Below, piece after piece: positions 1 through 13,400 of a stretch of 64,000 bases of DNA. A program made the translations under genes and the position numbers. How positions within the stretch are numbered: position 1 is the stretch's first letter; every line of letters starts with the position of its first letter. The stretch covers positions 186,001 through 250,000 of the forward strand of contig JAUPFP010000110.1 of the NCBI GenBank assembly GCA_036925085.1. The letters run 5' to 3'. The notes below the pieces were generated by a model. That model had not been told where the DNA came from. It did no database searches and was given only the letters and a program-made list of their open reading frames with translations. The DNA comes from Brachycybe producta (lineage: Eukaryota; Arthropoda; Diplopoda; Playtdesmida; Andrognathidae).

Positions 1-266
1 TAAATAATAAACGTGTTCTACAGAGCCCTGTGCAGGACAAACAAACAAATATATCGAATTCAATTTATTCAGTTAATAATCTGAAAATATTCGAGTTAAT
101 ACTTAAATATAATTTATAAACTATTGACGAAATATTGATTTAGTATTTCAATTTAAAATATTAATAATAAAGTCAATTTTTATTTGGTTCATGTCCTTAA
201 CTGGATTCCGTATAATTCACCTAAACACATTTAATTTGAATTCATTTAACTCATGTGTGTACAAGG
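1..266 (+). mobile_element. R1 family repeat, 5' end cut by window edge
   Basis: This is the first of four copies of a roughly 310-bp non-coding repeat (R1), ending in GTGTGTACAAGG at 266. Other copies are at 7724-8031, 30683-30942 and, inverted, 30952-31263. Complete copies start CCTAGTACACACC or CTTAGTACACACC and end with the imperfect inverse, so R1 looks like a small DNA transposon derivative with about 12-bp terminal inverted repeats (TIRs). No coding capacity is seen. This copy lies upstream of the transporter gene. Confidence 0.7.
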
Positions 267-423
267 TATAAGAGAAATGAATCCAGAAATATGAATTGTT
301 TAAGTTAGATATGAACCAATAATATCGAATAAATAAAATGGAAATTGCCAGTAAGAGAGTAAATAAATATCTTTTTGAAATGGCTGTCATTTTTTTAAAA
401 TATTTTTTTAGTCTTCTAGTTTA

Positions 424-707
424 TGAGCAGCTGAGATTATTCTACTTTTTAGGAACAACACTGAGAAAATGAAAATGAAAGTGTGTTACAAACTAGAAGA
501 ATGGTATTTTCCATATGGATATCTTTCAAATTTAACACTAAATGAACACTTTTATAGACAAACATGTCTACTAATTGGGTGACCATTGTCGAAACTTAAC
601 ATAAAAGATTAATGATGTCAACGTGATTGAACAACCCTTCTAGTTTCTAAAACACTTTCAAGTCGTAATTTTGCTCCTTAAAGACAGAATAAATAAGAGT
701 TCGAGGG
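424..707. mobile_element. R2 family foldback MITE
   Basis: One arm contains the motif AAACTAGAAG after GAAAGTGTGTTAC. The other arm carries the inverse, CTTCTAGTTTCTAAAACAC, followed by TTTTGCTCC and a GACAGAATAA-type end. The same inverted pair recurs at about 5860-6300, 7497-8100, 10525-10800, 25012-26210, 26515-26640, 29800-30060 and 34505-34800. It is non-coding, with long degenerate TIRs, and all copies are intronic or intergenic. Confidence 0.6.
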
Positions 708-1433
708 ATTGTTTACATTTTAAAATATAAAGTTATTTATAAACTGTGGGGTTTTCTTTATTCTTTACGTTGTTTCCAAAAGGTATTTGAAATTTTTGTT
801 TTACGTTTACAAATTACGTGTTAGATTCGTTGTTCCGCAACAGAAAATTGATATTAAAATTTAAGAGAGCATTCTATAGTGTCCCAGACCAAAGGCACAC
901 ATAATGTAGGCCCTATATTATGCAGCACCTGTGTGAACATAGTGTGACACTCTGTATTGACATACACACACTGTATATTATTATGTATTATAATGAGTGT
1001 GTGTTTATTGTCTTTCATTTTCATTATTTTGCAACGTTACAACCGTGCGCATACTAACAGCTATGTAAATATAAACAATGTGTTTATACGTTACGTGTGG
1101 ATCTACTTATACTTATACTGTACTGCACTGTACTACTCAAGACTGACATTTATCATGGGAATGTCACCTGCCCAAAAATAGATCCGAGTTTATTTCGAGG
1201 TTTAACGCTTTAAAAGGGGAGTGGAACGGTTTCAGATTGAAAGGGGGAAAAAAAAGACGGTCTCAAGAGAGCAACACGTTCTTTTTTGTGTGTGTGGCTG
1301 AGTAGTAAATAGACTTGTTACTAATAAAATTTATTTGTTGCCAGACTTAATGATCATTCGAATGAAGAAATAAATGCTTTTTTTTATTATTTTAGTTGGA
1401 TTTCATTGAAGAGTTACCAGAAAAGATTGTGAC

Positions 1434-4400
1434 ATGGCGGAATTGTTAAACGCCCAATTAAATGCTGCCAAATATGACAAGGTTCAGGACTGTTTGGTAC
1501 TTACGCAACCTTGCGTAATGAAGGCTAATAGTACGGGCAACCTGAATGGACAACAACAAACCACAGTTGGAAATGTCAACAACACTTTGGGAGTTGCTTC
1601 CAATGCAACAACAACAACCGCAACAGGAGGATTGTTGGTGAAGAAAGTTCCGAACAATCAATCGGATAGGATCATGTTGACACATTTGCCAAAGAGACAG
1701 GCTATTGATATTGCCTGGCAAAATCTTTCTTATTCTGTTCCAGAAGCCAGACATAAAGGTATTATTAATTATTAATCATCAGGGCCGTCTTTAAGTCTTT
1801 TGTGGCCCCTGGCATAAGATTTATTTGAGGCCCCCAGCCATTTCTTACAAATAAACTCATTTTTCCCCCAAGGAAATAAAAAGTATTGATGATTCTATGA
1901 TTTCCATTGTATATATTGGAACAGGACTTTTATGAAGTAAATCACAAAAGCGAATAGGCCTATTTTTTTAAAATAGTAAAATGTTTTTGATGTTGGATAA
2001 ATTGAAATGAAAGATTTAAAAATACCGAAAATAGTGACAATTAACTGACTGAGGCCCTAGTTTAGACTGAAACCCTGGGCCAGGGCCCAGTTGGCCCCAC
2101 ATTAAGATGGCACTGTTAATCATCATCATCATCATCAGAGTTACAAGAGTTTGAATAAAAGTTACAATTTGACAAAATAGACATTTATAGATCAAAAATC
2201 ATTTCCTCCAAATCATGATGGGGATCTGAAATGACAGATGAAATTCGTCATATATCTATCCCGCCGTGAATAGCCTCACAGATATCCGATCCTTTAGCCC
2301 AGATTAGATATCTGAGAGCATGCGCATTTGCTTTACTTTTGCTAAGTGTCAACAAGAAACAGTTTGAAAAATGAAATAAAAATATGCGAACGACTTATTA
2401 CAATCTGTTATATCAGATCCGTTATTGAAGGATTAAAAAAATGGACGGGATCTGAACTCTTGACAGATCAGACCTGCGATTTCTCTTAGTCTCGATCATC
2501 CGATCATAAATTTCTGTAGCTTAAAATTACATTTTAAATCAAACAAATATATTTTAATAAGAAAAAATTTCAATTTTATTTTGAAAACCTAGAATTTCAT
2601 TGATTTTTTTTTTATTATCTCTGTGTGTGAAATTAATATTAGGTTCGTTTTGAGTTCAGGAATGTTGTTGTTACCCAGTAAAATATTATGTGTATTATAA
2701 ATTCTAAATAAGACAGCAATAAAAAAATAAAATAAGTTATCATATTAGTCATAAATAAAAAGCTAAATTGAAAAAGTAAATCTACCTCGTTCACACCGAA
2801 CTAAAAAAAATGCCCCCGTTCACACAGAACTAAAAAATGCCCCGTTCACACCGAACTAAAAAATGCCCCGTTCACACCGAACTAAAAAATGCCCCGTTCA
2901 CACAGAACTAAAAAATGCCCCGTTCACACAGAACTAAAAAAATGCCCCCGTTCACACCGAACTAAAAAATGCCCCGTTCACACAGAACTAAAAAATGCCC
3001 CCGTTCACACAGAACTAAAAAATGCCCCGTTCACACAGAACTAAAAAATGCCCCCGTTCACACAGAACTAAAAAATGCCCCGTTCACACCGAACTAAAAA
3101 ATGCCCCGTTCACACCAAACTAAAAAAATGCCCCGTTCACACCGAACTAAAAAAATGCCCCGTTCACACCGAACTAAAAAGTCTGTTTTTGAATTGAAGT
3201 TCTTGCAAAAAAAAAAAACGTACTTTCTTCTTGCGGGGTAAATGAAGTCTAAATTTTATAATAACTAGGGCTCGGATTTTAATGCAATATCAAGCAAAAA
3301 TATTTCTCAAATTGTGGTCAAAGGGCCAATTGTGAAGTAACAGTCCGGTTTAAATCAACCAACAATTTTTTTTTTAAAATCAAAAACACTGGTTAATGGT
3401 TAGAACTAGTCTAATTGACAACTGATAGTAACCAGAGACATCTAGCCACTAACCCAGCTTTTTTTATTAGAAAAAGCATAATTGCAGTTACTTTACAATT
3501 GGCTCTTGGACCACAATTTGAGAAATATTTTTGCTTGATTTGATATTGCATACAAATCCGAGCCCTAATAATACCTGTTTCGTCTTCTAATTACAGAGAA
3601 GTAAAATATTTGAAAAACAGAAATGTCATCAGTCATCACAAGTAATTACTAATTAGTTTTTTAATTGGACACAATCGAATGTCTTGTCCTCATTCTATTG
3701 ACAATTGGCATGTATTAATCTTAAAGTCTTAAAAATCTTGAATTAAAATGTCTCAAGAAAACAATAAACAAATTAATCCTCTTGTAAGCTTGGGGGTGGA
3801 CCTTTGAGAAGGGATGGAATATATTCTATAGATTTTCACTGAGGAATTGACAATGATTAAGTAATTAAATTACCAGTTAGTTATCAACTTATCAGTTAGA
3901 TGATAATGGGTGCATCTGGAAACTAAAGAAAAAGCTATTTGAAGCAACATGTGGGCGGAGTGTTCGTAAATTAGCTCTACCGCCATCTGTAGACAGCTTC
4001 AGAATTACTGCTGTCACATGCCCCGCCCTTTTTATTTCTAATTGGTTGATATTTTGTCTGACGCTCATAAAAGGGCCAAAAAAAAAAGCCAAAAAATTCT
4101 GTAGCTGTCTATAGATGCCTGTTATTAGCTCTACCTACCTCTCTCTTCTCAAGTTCTCAAGAAAGCAAGCACTAATCCACATACTTGCTTTGTCCAGAAG
4201 ATTAAATTGAATATTCCTAATTGAGCGTCGAGATCATGGAGTTCCAAAATGTCAACCCAAAGTGGTACAAAATAGTTGGCGGACCTTAAAACCAATATGT
4301 GAAAACCTAATTACAAAGTGAAATAAATTGACATTTGCTGATTCTTGATCAATATGCAAATTTGACCAACTTCTAAATGAAGGGGGGTGGGGGAAGGTCA

Positions 4401-7400
4401 GGATTGTTGGAAGGGATGCCATTGTAGGAGCTTTTTAACCCTTTGCTCTCTCTTTCTTGAGATCAGAAGCTTTTTTGACACCTTGCCCCGAGCGCCACTA
4501 GCCCTTTCTCTTCTTATAACTGCTCAACATGCTCTCTTATTAGTACAACATCCAGAGTAAATGTTACTCATTTAAATAATTCATCCAGTAATCATGGATT
4601 AACAATAAATATAAAGATTAGTTTATTTTTGTGTTCCTAAAACGCAACCTCCCAGTGTTATTTGGCCTCAAGTGGTGATGGGGGAATACAACAAAAAAAA
4701 AAGCAGCAGAAAGAATTGTATCTGTTATATACTATCTTTCTTTCCTTCTCTGTGTCAGTAACGCTGTGCAAACAAGGACAAAAACGTGTAAGCATGTCGG
4801 AATTTATATAAATTTAAATAAATGAACCGCTTTTTTTATCAAGGTCAACATTATGTGGCGCTCTCCCCATCCAACAGCCCCATGATATTAAATTGGAGAG
4901 GGGAAAATGTTGGAAAGGGTGTGGGGGTGGAGAGAGAGAGAGAGAAACGTGGAGGGGGAAACTGAAATTGAAATGAAAGGAGTAAAGAAAGGAACAAACG
5001 ACGCGCATGCGCACACCACAGAAAATGAAAAACTCATTTTCTCTTTCAAATATAAAAAAGGGAGGGGGATATTAGTAGCAAAATTAAACTAGAATTTATC
5101 ACGGGCAATTGTGCCCAGCATTAGAATTTCTTTTGCTCAGCCCTTTTATGAACGTCATCAATTTCTAATTGGTTTGTTACTTGGTCTGACGTCATAAAAG
5201 GGCGGAGGAAAAGAAATTCTAATGTTGGGCACAATTGCCTGTGAATTTTGCTCTCGTCATTTATGACGGGGGCTACCCCACTAGTTAAAGAATATTAAAA
5301 AAACAATTCGTTTGAAACTCTTTTGTCATCGAGGTCTTATTATTTTTTAATGAAAATGTGTTTAGTTTTTTTCTTTCTCTCTCAACGGAGCTTTTCAATT
5401 AGAATTATTTATTTTGTTCTGTTGCCCATTTTAGTTGTGAAAGTGTCCGGGTACAAAAAAAAACACTGTTGTTGATGCCATTTTTGTAGATTGATGGTGT
5501 GGTGCAATCAACCAACCTATTATTTTTTTTATATAAAACGCTAAACAAATGTATTTTTTTATATCAAAATGAAGCAATAACAAATAAATGTGAAATTAAA
5601 TTATGAATCATTGATTGTTTTGCAAGATAATTTAATATTTATTTATCAGAAACTATTCATAAAATTGTTTCTATCTTGCAACAATTGTACATTGCCATTA
5701 TCTAGTAAATAGCAAAGAGTTCATTATTCTGTACATTAGTTTCCAAAACTTTAAAATATTTTTTTTTATCTAATATTAACTTGAGGTTATGATTTATGAT
5801 TTTTATTCGAGAGTTAAATATTCGAGTTGAAAGTTTTATTCGGCAATTTTGCAAAATTCCATTTGTCAAATTTGCGATTCATTGACCGGGAGCAAAATGA
5901 AGAGAAACTTGAAAGTGTTTTAAAAACTAGAAGGGTAGTTCAATCACTTAAAGTGGTTTTAAATTATAAACGCCGTTCGAAATTTGGTTTTTCTTCCTTA
6001 TCAGGTGCAAAATGAAGAGAAACATGAATGTGTTTTAAAAACTAGAAGGGGTAGTTCAATCACTTTAAGGGAATTTTCATGTTGATATATTTTTAAAATA
6101 AACTTTTTATAGAACACATTTTTTTAAAAATATTGTCTGTTTAAAGTTAGGTATTTTATCAAGCTCACATAAAAAAAGCTTATTTTGAAAGATATCAACA
6201 TAAAAAATACCCTTAACTGATTGAGCTACCCTTCTAGTTTTTTAAAACGCAGTTTCTCTTAATTATGCTTTGAAAGATAGAATAACCAGAGTTCGACTGA
6301 CGATTACTTCAAAAGCAACTTATGTGCAGTGGTAACCGTTTAACACGAAATGGAAGAGACCGCAATATTTCTTCACGAAAGAATATGAAAGTGAACCAAA
6401 AAGTATATTTTTCGTGTTATGCAGTTTGTTATGTTATCCGTTTTCGTGTTAAACGTCGAAGTTCACTATACAAAATTTATGAATATGCAAGGAAGGAAAC
6501 GAAAAAGACAGTAAGGAAAGAAGAAAAAAAGCCGTTGAAGAAAGACATTCTCTTGATTGTATGCGACGTTAATTATGTTATATAGAATTTATACAAAGAA
6601 AATATAATTTGCATTTAAATTTTTTTATATATATTTGCATTTGAAAAAAGGTTTCAAGACAATTTTGAAATCAGTGTCTGGAAAGTTGACGGGAGGAGAA
6701 CTAACTGCCATTATGGGGCCTTCGGGTGCCGGAAAATCCACGCTGATGAATATATTAGCTGGCTACAAGTAATTACCATTAGAAAGAAAACTGACGATCG
6801 TTAATTTTTCCACTTTATATTTCTAAATAAATGTTGTTCTTTTTATATATGCTCATTTTTACAGGATTCGTAGAGTCAGTGGAAACGTTTTAATCAATAA
6901 TCGGGATCGAGACCTTCATGTATTTCGTAAACTATCGTGCTACATTATGCAAGATGACCATCTCTTGCCCCACCTGACCGTCATGGAAGCCATGATGGTA
7001 TCTGCCAATCTACGCTTATCCGAAAGGAATACCAAAGAAGACAAACAATTAATCGTAATTATAGCTTTCGTCGTCATCGTCGTAGTTGTTGTTATATTGT
7101 TACAGTAACGAAACAATTTTGTTTCTTTTCTAATCAATATTATTTTTTTCTCTCTTTTGGTTATAGGTGAATGAAATACTTGAAGTGTTGAGTCTCGTTG
7201 ACTGTTGCAATACTCGAACTTCCAAACTGTCTGGCGGAGAACGCAAACGTCTTTCGATTGCGCTCGAACTCGTCAATAATCCGCCCGTAATGTTCTTCGA
7301 CGAGCCAACCAGGTTAAAAGCAAAACTACTTTACGAACTAAACGTTCGTTAAGATGGTTCCTCTTATCAATTGACTTATAAATGTCCCTCTTTTTTTTTT

Positions 7401-10400
7401 TTAAATAACATTTGAAATATTTTAGAAACTGGAATAGTAGGTGAATGTGCTGAAAATATTTTTATGATGACAGCTTTAAAAATTAACTTTTTAAGATGTT
7501 TTATCAACAGCTGATTTTTAAATATTCTCTCTTTCACAAGAGGAACAATAAGGTTGAAATTGAAACTGTGTTAGAAACTAGAACGGTAGCTACTACACTT
7601 AATAGTAGTTTCATGTTGATATCTTTCAAAATATAAAATTTTTATAAACAAAAATTAAAATTATCAATAATTACAAAAAAAAAACCTATTTTAAATGGTA
7701 TCAACATGAAAGTACCCGTAATACCTAGTACACACCTGATAATTTAAATGCATTTAAATAATAAACGTGTTCTACAGAGCCCTCTGTGAAGGTAAAACGA
7801 ACAATATGTCGAATTCAGTTAATTCAGTTTATTCAGTTAATAATCTGAAAATATTGAGTTAATACTTAAATATAATTATAGAAACTATTGACAAAATATT
7901 GATTTAGTATTTCAATTTAAAATATTAATAATAAAAGTCAATTATTACTTGGTTCATGTCCTTAACTGGATTCCGTATAATTCAATTAAACACATTTAAT
8001 TTGAATTCATTTAACTCGTGTGTATACAAGGTAATAAGTAATTGTGCTACCCTTCTAGTATCTAAAAACTTTTTCAAATTTCATGGAGCGTTTTCACATT
8101 AAAACCAGCTTAAGGCAATTTAAATACAAATTGTAATTTACTAAAATTTGACTAAAAACTAGAAGGTTATGTTAATTATTAATATCTAAATAAACCAAAT
8201 AAACCATTTTTTTAAACATTTTTCACTTACTGCCAAAAAAAAGTCATGAATTTTGTCGATTTTCAATAACCCTTGTATATTTAAAATAGTATATTTTAAA
8301 AGATCTATTTATCTTTTAGTATATTCAGCTGCTTTTCTAGTTTTTAATGAATTTTTTGAATATTGTTATTAAAGTAACTGTTAAAGCGACTTTTTCTTCT
8401 TGAAGAATACGCGTTTTTGACCTCCATTGCTCTTTAGAGCAATGGAGGTATATAGGATCATGCAAGAAAAGGGGCAAAAAAGGATGTCTGTGTGTGTGTG
8501 TGTGTGTCCAGAACCCGATTTAGTGGGTCCAACAACTCAAGAACGGAATGAGATAAAGACATGCAGTATTTTTTATTTGATTCCGTGGGTCAATATGAAG
8601 CTCCTGACAAAAAAATAGAAAATTTTACCCAGGGGTTATTTTTTTATGAATTTTTTAGAAACAAATTTTGAGTTTTTGGTCATAATTTTTTGTGGGTCGA
8701 ACAACTCAAAAACGGGGCTACCTACAATAAAATGTCATCAGACGTAAAATGATGTACACATTCTGACGATGAAACTGGAAAAAAATTGAAATTTTAGAGC
8801 GATTTGATATATAAAATTTCGATTTTTCAAAATCGTAATTTTTTTAAAAAAAAAATCGAGATTCTTCCTCTTTCCAGTTGTAGCATTCGAAAGGGGGACT
8901 TTTCTATTATTTAGGAGGGGTGTTCCTTTCTATGTTCTGTAATTATTTTTGTCTATTAGAATACATGTGACGTATTTTCATTTTAAACCCATATTATTAC
9001 GAATGAATGACGCATGCGCATCACATGTAACTAGTCATGTACTTGAATGCATACATGTGTGTTTATCTATATACACATGCGCACACGTCTATACATGTGC
9101 GTACACATGCGCACACGTGTGTACATGTGCGTACACATGCGCACACGTGTGTACATGTGCCTACACATGCGCACACGTGTGTACATGTGCGTACACATGC
9201 GCACACGTGTGTACATGTGCCTACACATGCGCACACGTGTGTACATGTGCGTACACATGCGCACAAGTGTGTACATGTGCGTACACATGCGCACAAGTGT
9301 GTACATGTGCGTACACATGCGCACAAGTGTGTACCTGTGCGTACACATGCGCACAAGTGTGTACCTGTGCGTACACATGCGCACAAGTGTGTACCTGTGC
9401 ATACACATGCGCACAAGTGTGTACCTGTGCGTACACATGCGCACTAGTGTGTACATGTGCGTACACATGCGCACAAGTGTGTACATGTGTGTACACATGC
9501 GCACAATGAAAAAAAGTTGGTTATTTGATATATGAAAGCATATATTAAAGCAATGGAGGTCTATAGGGTTCTTTGAATCTCTTGTTAATCTTATCGTGTT
9601 GTTTTTAATGTTTTTTTTAGCGGTCTGGATAGTTCTTCGTGTTTTCAGTGCATCAATCTTTTGAAATTTCTCGCCACAGGTGGACGTACAATCATCTGTA
9701 CGATCCATCAACCCAGTGCCAAATTATTCGAAAAGTTCGACAAGGTCCGGTCGTAACATTTCACTCTTGAATTTTAAATTCTACTTTTTTTTTAACATGA
9801 ACCGTGTTTTGTAGCTTTACATGTTAGCCGATGGTCAGTGTATTTTTCACGGAGCTGTTAAAGGTTTGATCCCCTTTTTCAGCTCGATGGGACTCGATTG
9901 TCCTCCGTATCATAATCCTGCTGATTTTGGTGAATTATATAATTTGCTCGAAGACGAAATTTTTTGTGTCTTATTCTCGTTTTGTTATGAAATCGTAGCG
10001 ATGGAAGTTGCATCTGGAGACTACGGAGAATACAATCACAAGTTGGTTGTTGCCGTAAACAACGGCCAATGCAATAATTGGACAAAAGACTCCATTGTCG
10101 TTTCGTCTGGATCTCCGACAAACGCAAAGCCAACTATAGATGTTTTAAGTAAAGGATCCGGTGACGTTTCCCCGTGTTTGAATGGTGAAATGTTTTTGGA
10201 CGAGAGCAACGATCCCAAGGCAACTCCGAGCAGTGCCGCTTCCTGTCATACTTCACTTTTAATGGACAACGATACGGTTCGAAATTTTAAAGAACCTGTT
10301 TTTTTTTTATATTTCAATTCAACCTTTTAAGTTTCAATTTAAGGCCAAAAATAACATAAATTTTAAAAAAATGATGAGATGTATTGAAGTAACGTTTAAA

Positions 10401-13400
10401 GGATAGGTAAGATTTTTTTTGAGACTAGAAACGTAAACGATGGTGCTAATGACTCGTTAAAAATTCAATTTTAAGTGTTTTTACCGACAAAAATTGAAAC
10501 TCCTGCAAAAAAAAATTTTTTCTCTTCAAATTATATCAAGAAACTGATTATTCTGCGTTTTTGGAGCACAAACGTGTGTGTTGAAACTTGAACGGTAATG
10601 ATATCTTTCAAAATAAACGTTTTATAAAACAAAAAATTAAAAACATCGTCTTCTTAAAGTTAGATCATTCTCAACCTGATATAAAAAGCTTATTTTAAAA
10701 GATATGAAAATATCCTAAAATATTTGTGCTACGTTTCTAGTTTCTAATCACTTTCAAGTTGCTGTTAATTTTTCTTCTGAAAAACAGAATAACCAGAGTT
10801 CGAAGGCCGTTTCCACTTATAAAAAAACACCTTTAAAAACGTGCTTTTTTGTTTTTCTGCAGAATGCTAAAAAAGAAAAACGATTTTCGTCTTTTAAAAT
10901 TTGATTTTGTTATTTTTCTGTAAAACTATATAGCAGCTAACTCGTGAAGTTGTGTGCCATAGTTTCGAGACGAGTTGTTTTACCCAGTTTCGTGTCTTGT
11001 TCGTCAGAACTTTCCTCTCGATTCTTCGCGACAAGGTTTTCTTTTTTTTTTCACGTTGTCACAATCGATTCGAAAATCTAACATGAACGTTTTTCGTCTT
11101 TAATTTAAATATTTAGACGTTAACTTCTTTGAGGCTCGCTTCTCATCTTCTCGTGGGCATTCTTATTGGCCTTCTTTACTATAAGATTGGCAACGATGGG
11201 AGCAAAGTGTACAACAATTGTGGCTGCATGTTTTTTTCACTTCTCTTTCTCATGTTCACTGCCATGATGCCTACAATTCTCACATGTTAGTCATTGCAGT
11301 TGAAAATTGTTATTAAATATTTTCTTTAAAAATGTTTTTTTGTTTTGTTTTGTGTAGTTCCTTTGGAGATGACTGTGTTTGTACGCGAACATCTCAATTA
11401 TTGGTATAGCGTTAAGGTGTTCTACTTGGCAAAAACGATGGCAGATCTGCCGTTTCAGGTATGATTTGTATCATATAGATCGGTAGTCACGATAATATTC
11501 GATATAGGAAAATGCCAAGATGAACGTAGTGCTAATATACGAGCTCGTAGATAGAAACAAAACTAAATTGAGGATTCGTAGGTTGTTAAAAGCGGCGATT
11601 TATAGCAATTTTTTTGTACTAAATTGTGATTCTCAGTATGATAATTACTACTAGTCATATAACTTGTAAGAAAAATAATTTTAAAAAGGTTTCTTAACCC
11701 AAATAAGTTTTTATTTTGCATTTAATAAAACAGTAAAGATTATTAAAAAATATTAGAAAAAACAAATGTATAGATTTTTCTTTCAAAAAACAATCAAAAT
11801 TCAAGGAATTTTTAAAGAAATTGTTCTGATTTGACATGTTTACAAGCCTCAAAAAGCTTTAAAAATAATAAAAATCGAGGAATTTTTAAGATTCGAAAAA
11901 AATGAAACGTCCCAAAATCGAGGAATTTTTAAATGTTCTGAAAAGGTCTCAGGAGGGCTAAACTGGAACCAGAAATTGCAATATGCTTAAAAAAAAGAAC
12001 AAAGGTTCAAAGAATTTTTAAAATTCTTCGAAACGAGGAAACGAGGTACTAGGGACAGTACGAGTAGGGGGGTCTCGATTAGACAGAGAAACTTGGTGGT
12101 GGGATGAGGAGGTACAGATGGCAGTTAAAAAGAAGAAAGATGCTTTCAAGACTTGGTGGCACGATGGAAGCAGGGAGGCCCAGATAGAATACAAGCGTGC
12201 CAAGATAGAGGCCAAACAGCAGGTAGCCTTAGCAAAGCATAAGAAATATGCGGACATGTATGCCAAGTTAGGTACCAGAGCAGGAGAAATGGCAGTATAT
12301 AGAATAGCTAGGGCTCGGGAGAATAAAGGCAGAGATATTGAAAAGGTGGTGAGTGTTAAGGATAATGGGGGCAAAGTATTGTGGGGTAAGGAGCCAGTAC
12401 GGAACAGGTGGGGGAATATTTTAGTAAGCTTATGAATGAGGGGGTAGAGCAGGAGCCTTCCACTGGAAGAAATAATGATAGAGAAGAAGTGGAGCAGGTT
12501 AGGGCTGAGGAAATTGTTCAGGCATTGCGAAAAATGAAGCTAGGGAAGGCTTTAGGGCCAGATGGGATACCAGTAGAGGTGTGGAAGGTCTTGGGTAATG
12601 TTGCCATTTCCTGGCTCACAAAGTTATTCAATAGATTGGCTATGGGGGATAGAATGCCAGGTGCATGGCGGGACAGCTGGTTAGTGCCTATTTTCAAAGG
12701 GAAGGGTGACGTTCAGGAATGTGGGAACTATAGAGGTATTAAATTGATGAGTCATACGATGAAGCTTTGGGAGAGAGTAATTGAAGCTCGACTACGGGGT
12801 AAAACTGCAATTGGGGGAAGTCAGTTTGGGTTTATGCCAGGAAAATCCACAATGCACCCTATTTTTGCCGTAAGGCAAGTTATTGAGAAGTTTCGGGCTG
12901 CCAAGAAAGAGTTACACATGGTATTTATAGATCTAGAGAAAGCCTATGACAGAGTACCACGGACGTTATTGTGGGAGGTCTTACAGAAGCAGGGGGTGGG
13001 TGAGAGTTATATAGATATGGTGAGGGACATGTATAGGGATGCACGGACAAGCGTTAAGACTGCCTGGGGGTTCTCTGACAGTTTTCGTGTTAGGATGGGT
13101 GTGCACCAGGGCTCAGCACTTAGTCCATATCTATTTATTTTGGTCCTGGATGAGTTACTGGCAGGGGTGAGGCAGGAGGTCCCCTGGTGTATGCTGTTTG
13201 CAGATGACATAGTCTTAGTTGGGGAATCCAAATTAGAACTCGAGATAAGGTTAGAGGAGACTAGGAATGCCTTGGAATCAAAGGGGTTGAAAATAAGTAG
13301 GGCAAAAACGGAGTACATGAAATTCCAGTGGGATGGGAAAGAACAGTTGAATGAGGGAATTAGACTTGGGGACAGTTTAATGCAGCAGGTGCATGACTTC

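Noticed and set aside
2788..3180. 26-bp repeats resembling a CRISPR array
   Set aside because: Continuous minisatellite with only point and run-length variation and no spacers.
4080..4095. Homopolymer-linked frameshift gene near 3892-4092
   Set aside because: The ORF is explained by the foldback element and carries no family signature.
6322..6585. 87-residue Lys/Arg-rich ORF
   Set aside because: Lies in transporter intron 1 next to an R2 element, with low-complexity composition and no homologue recognised.
8949..9711. Five long overlapping ORFs on both strands
   Set aside because: They are all readings of the 30-bp minisatellite, whose period is a multiple of three and lacks stop codons. 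Composition is repetitive in every frame.
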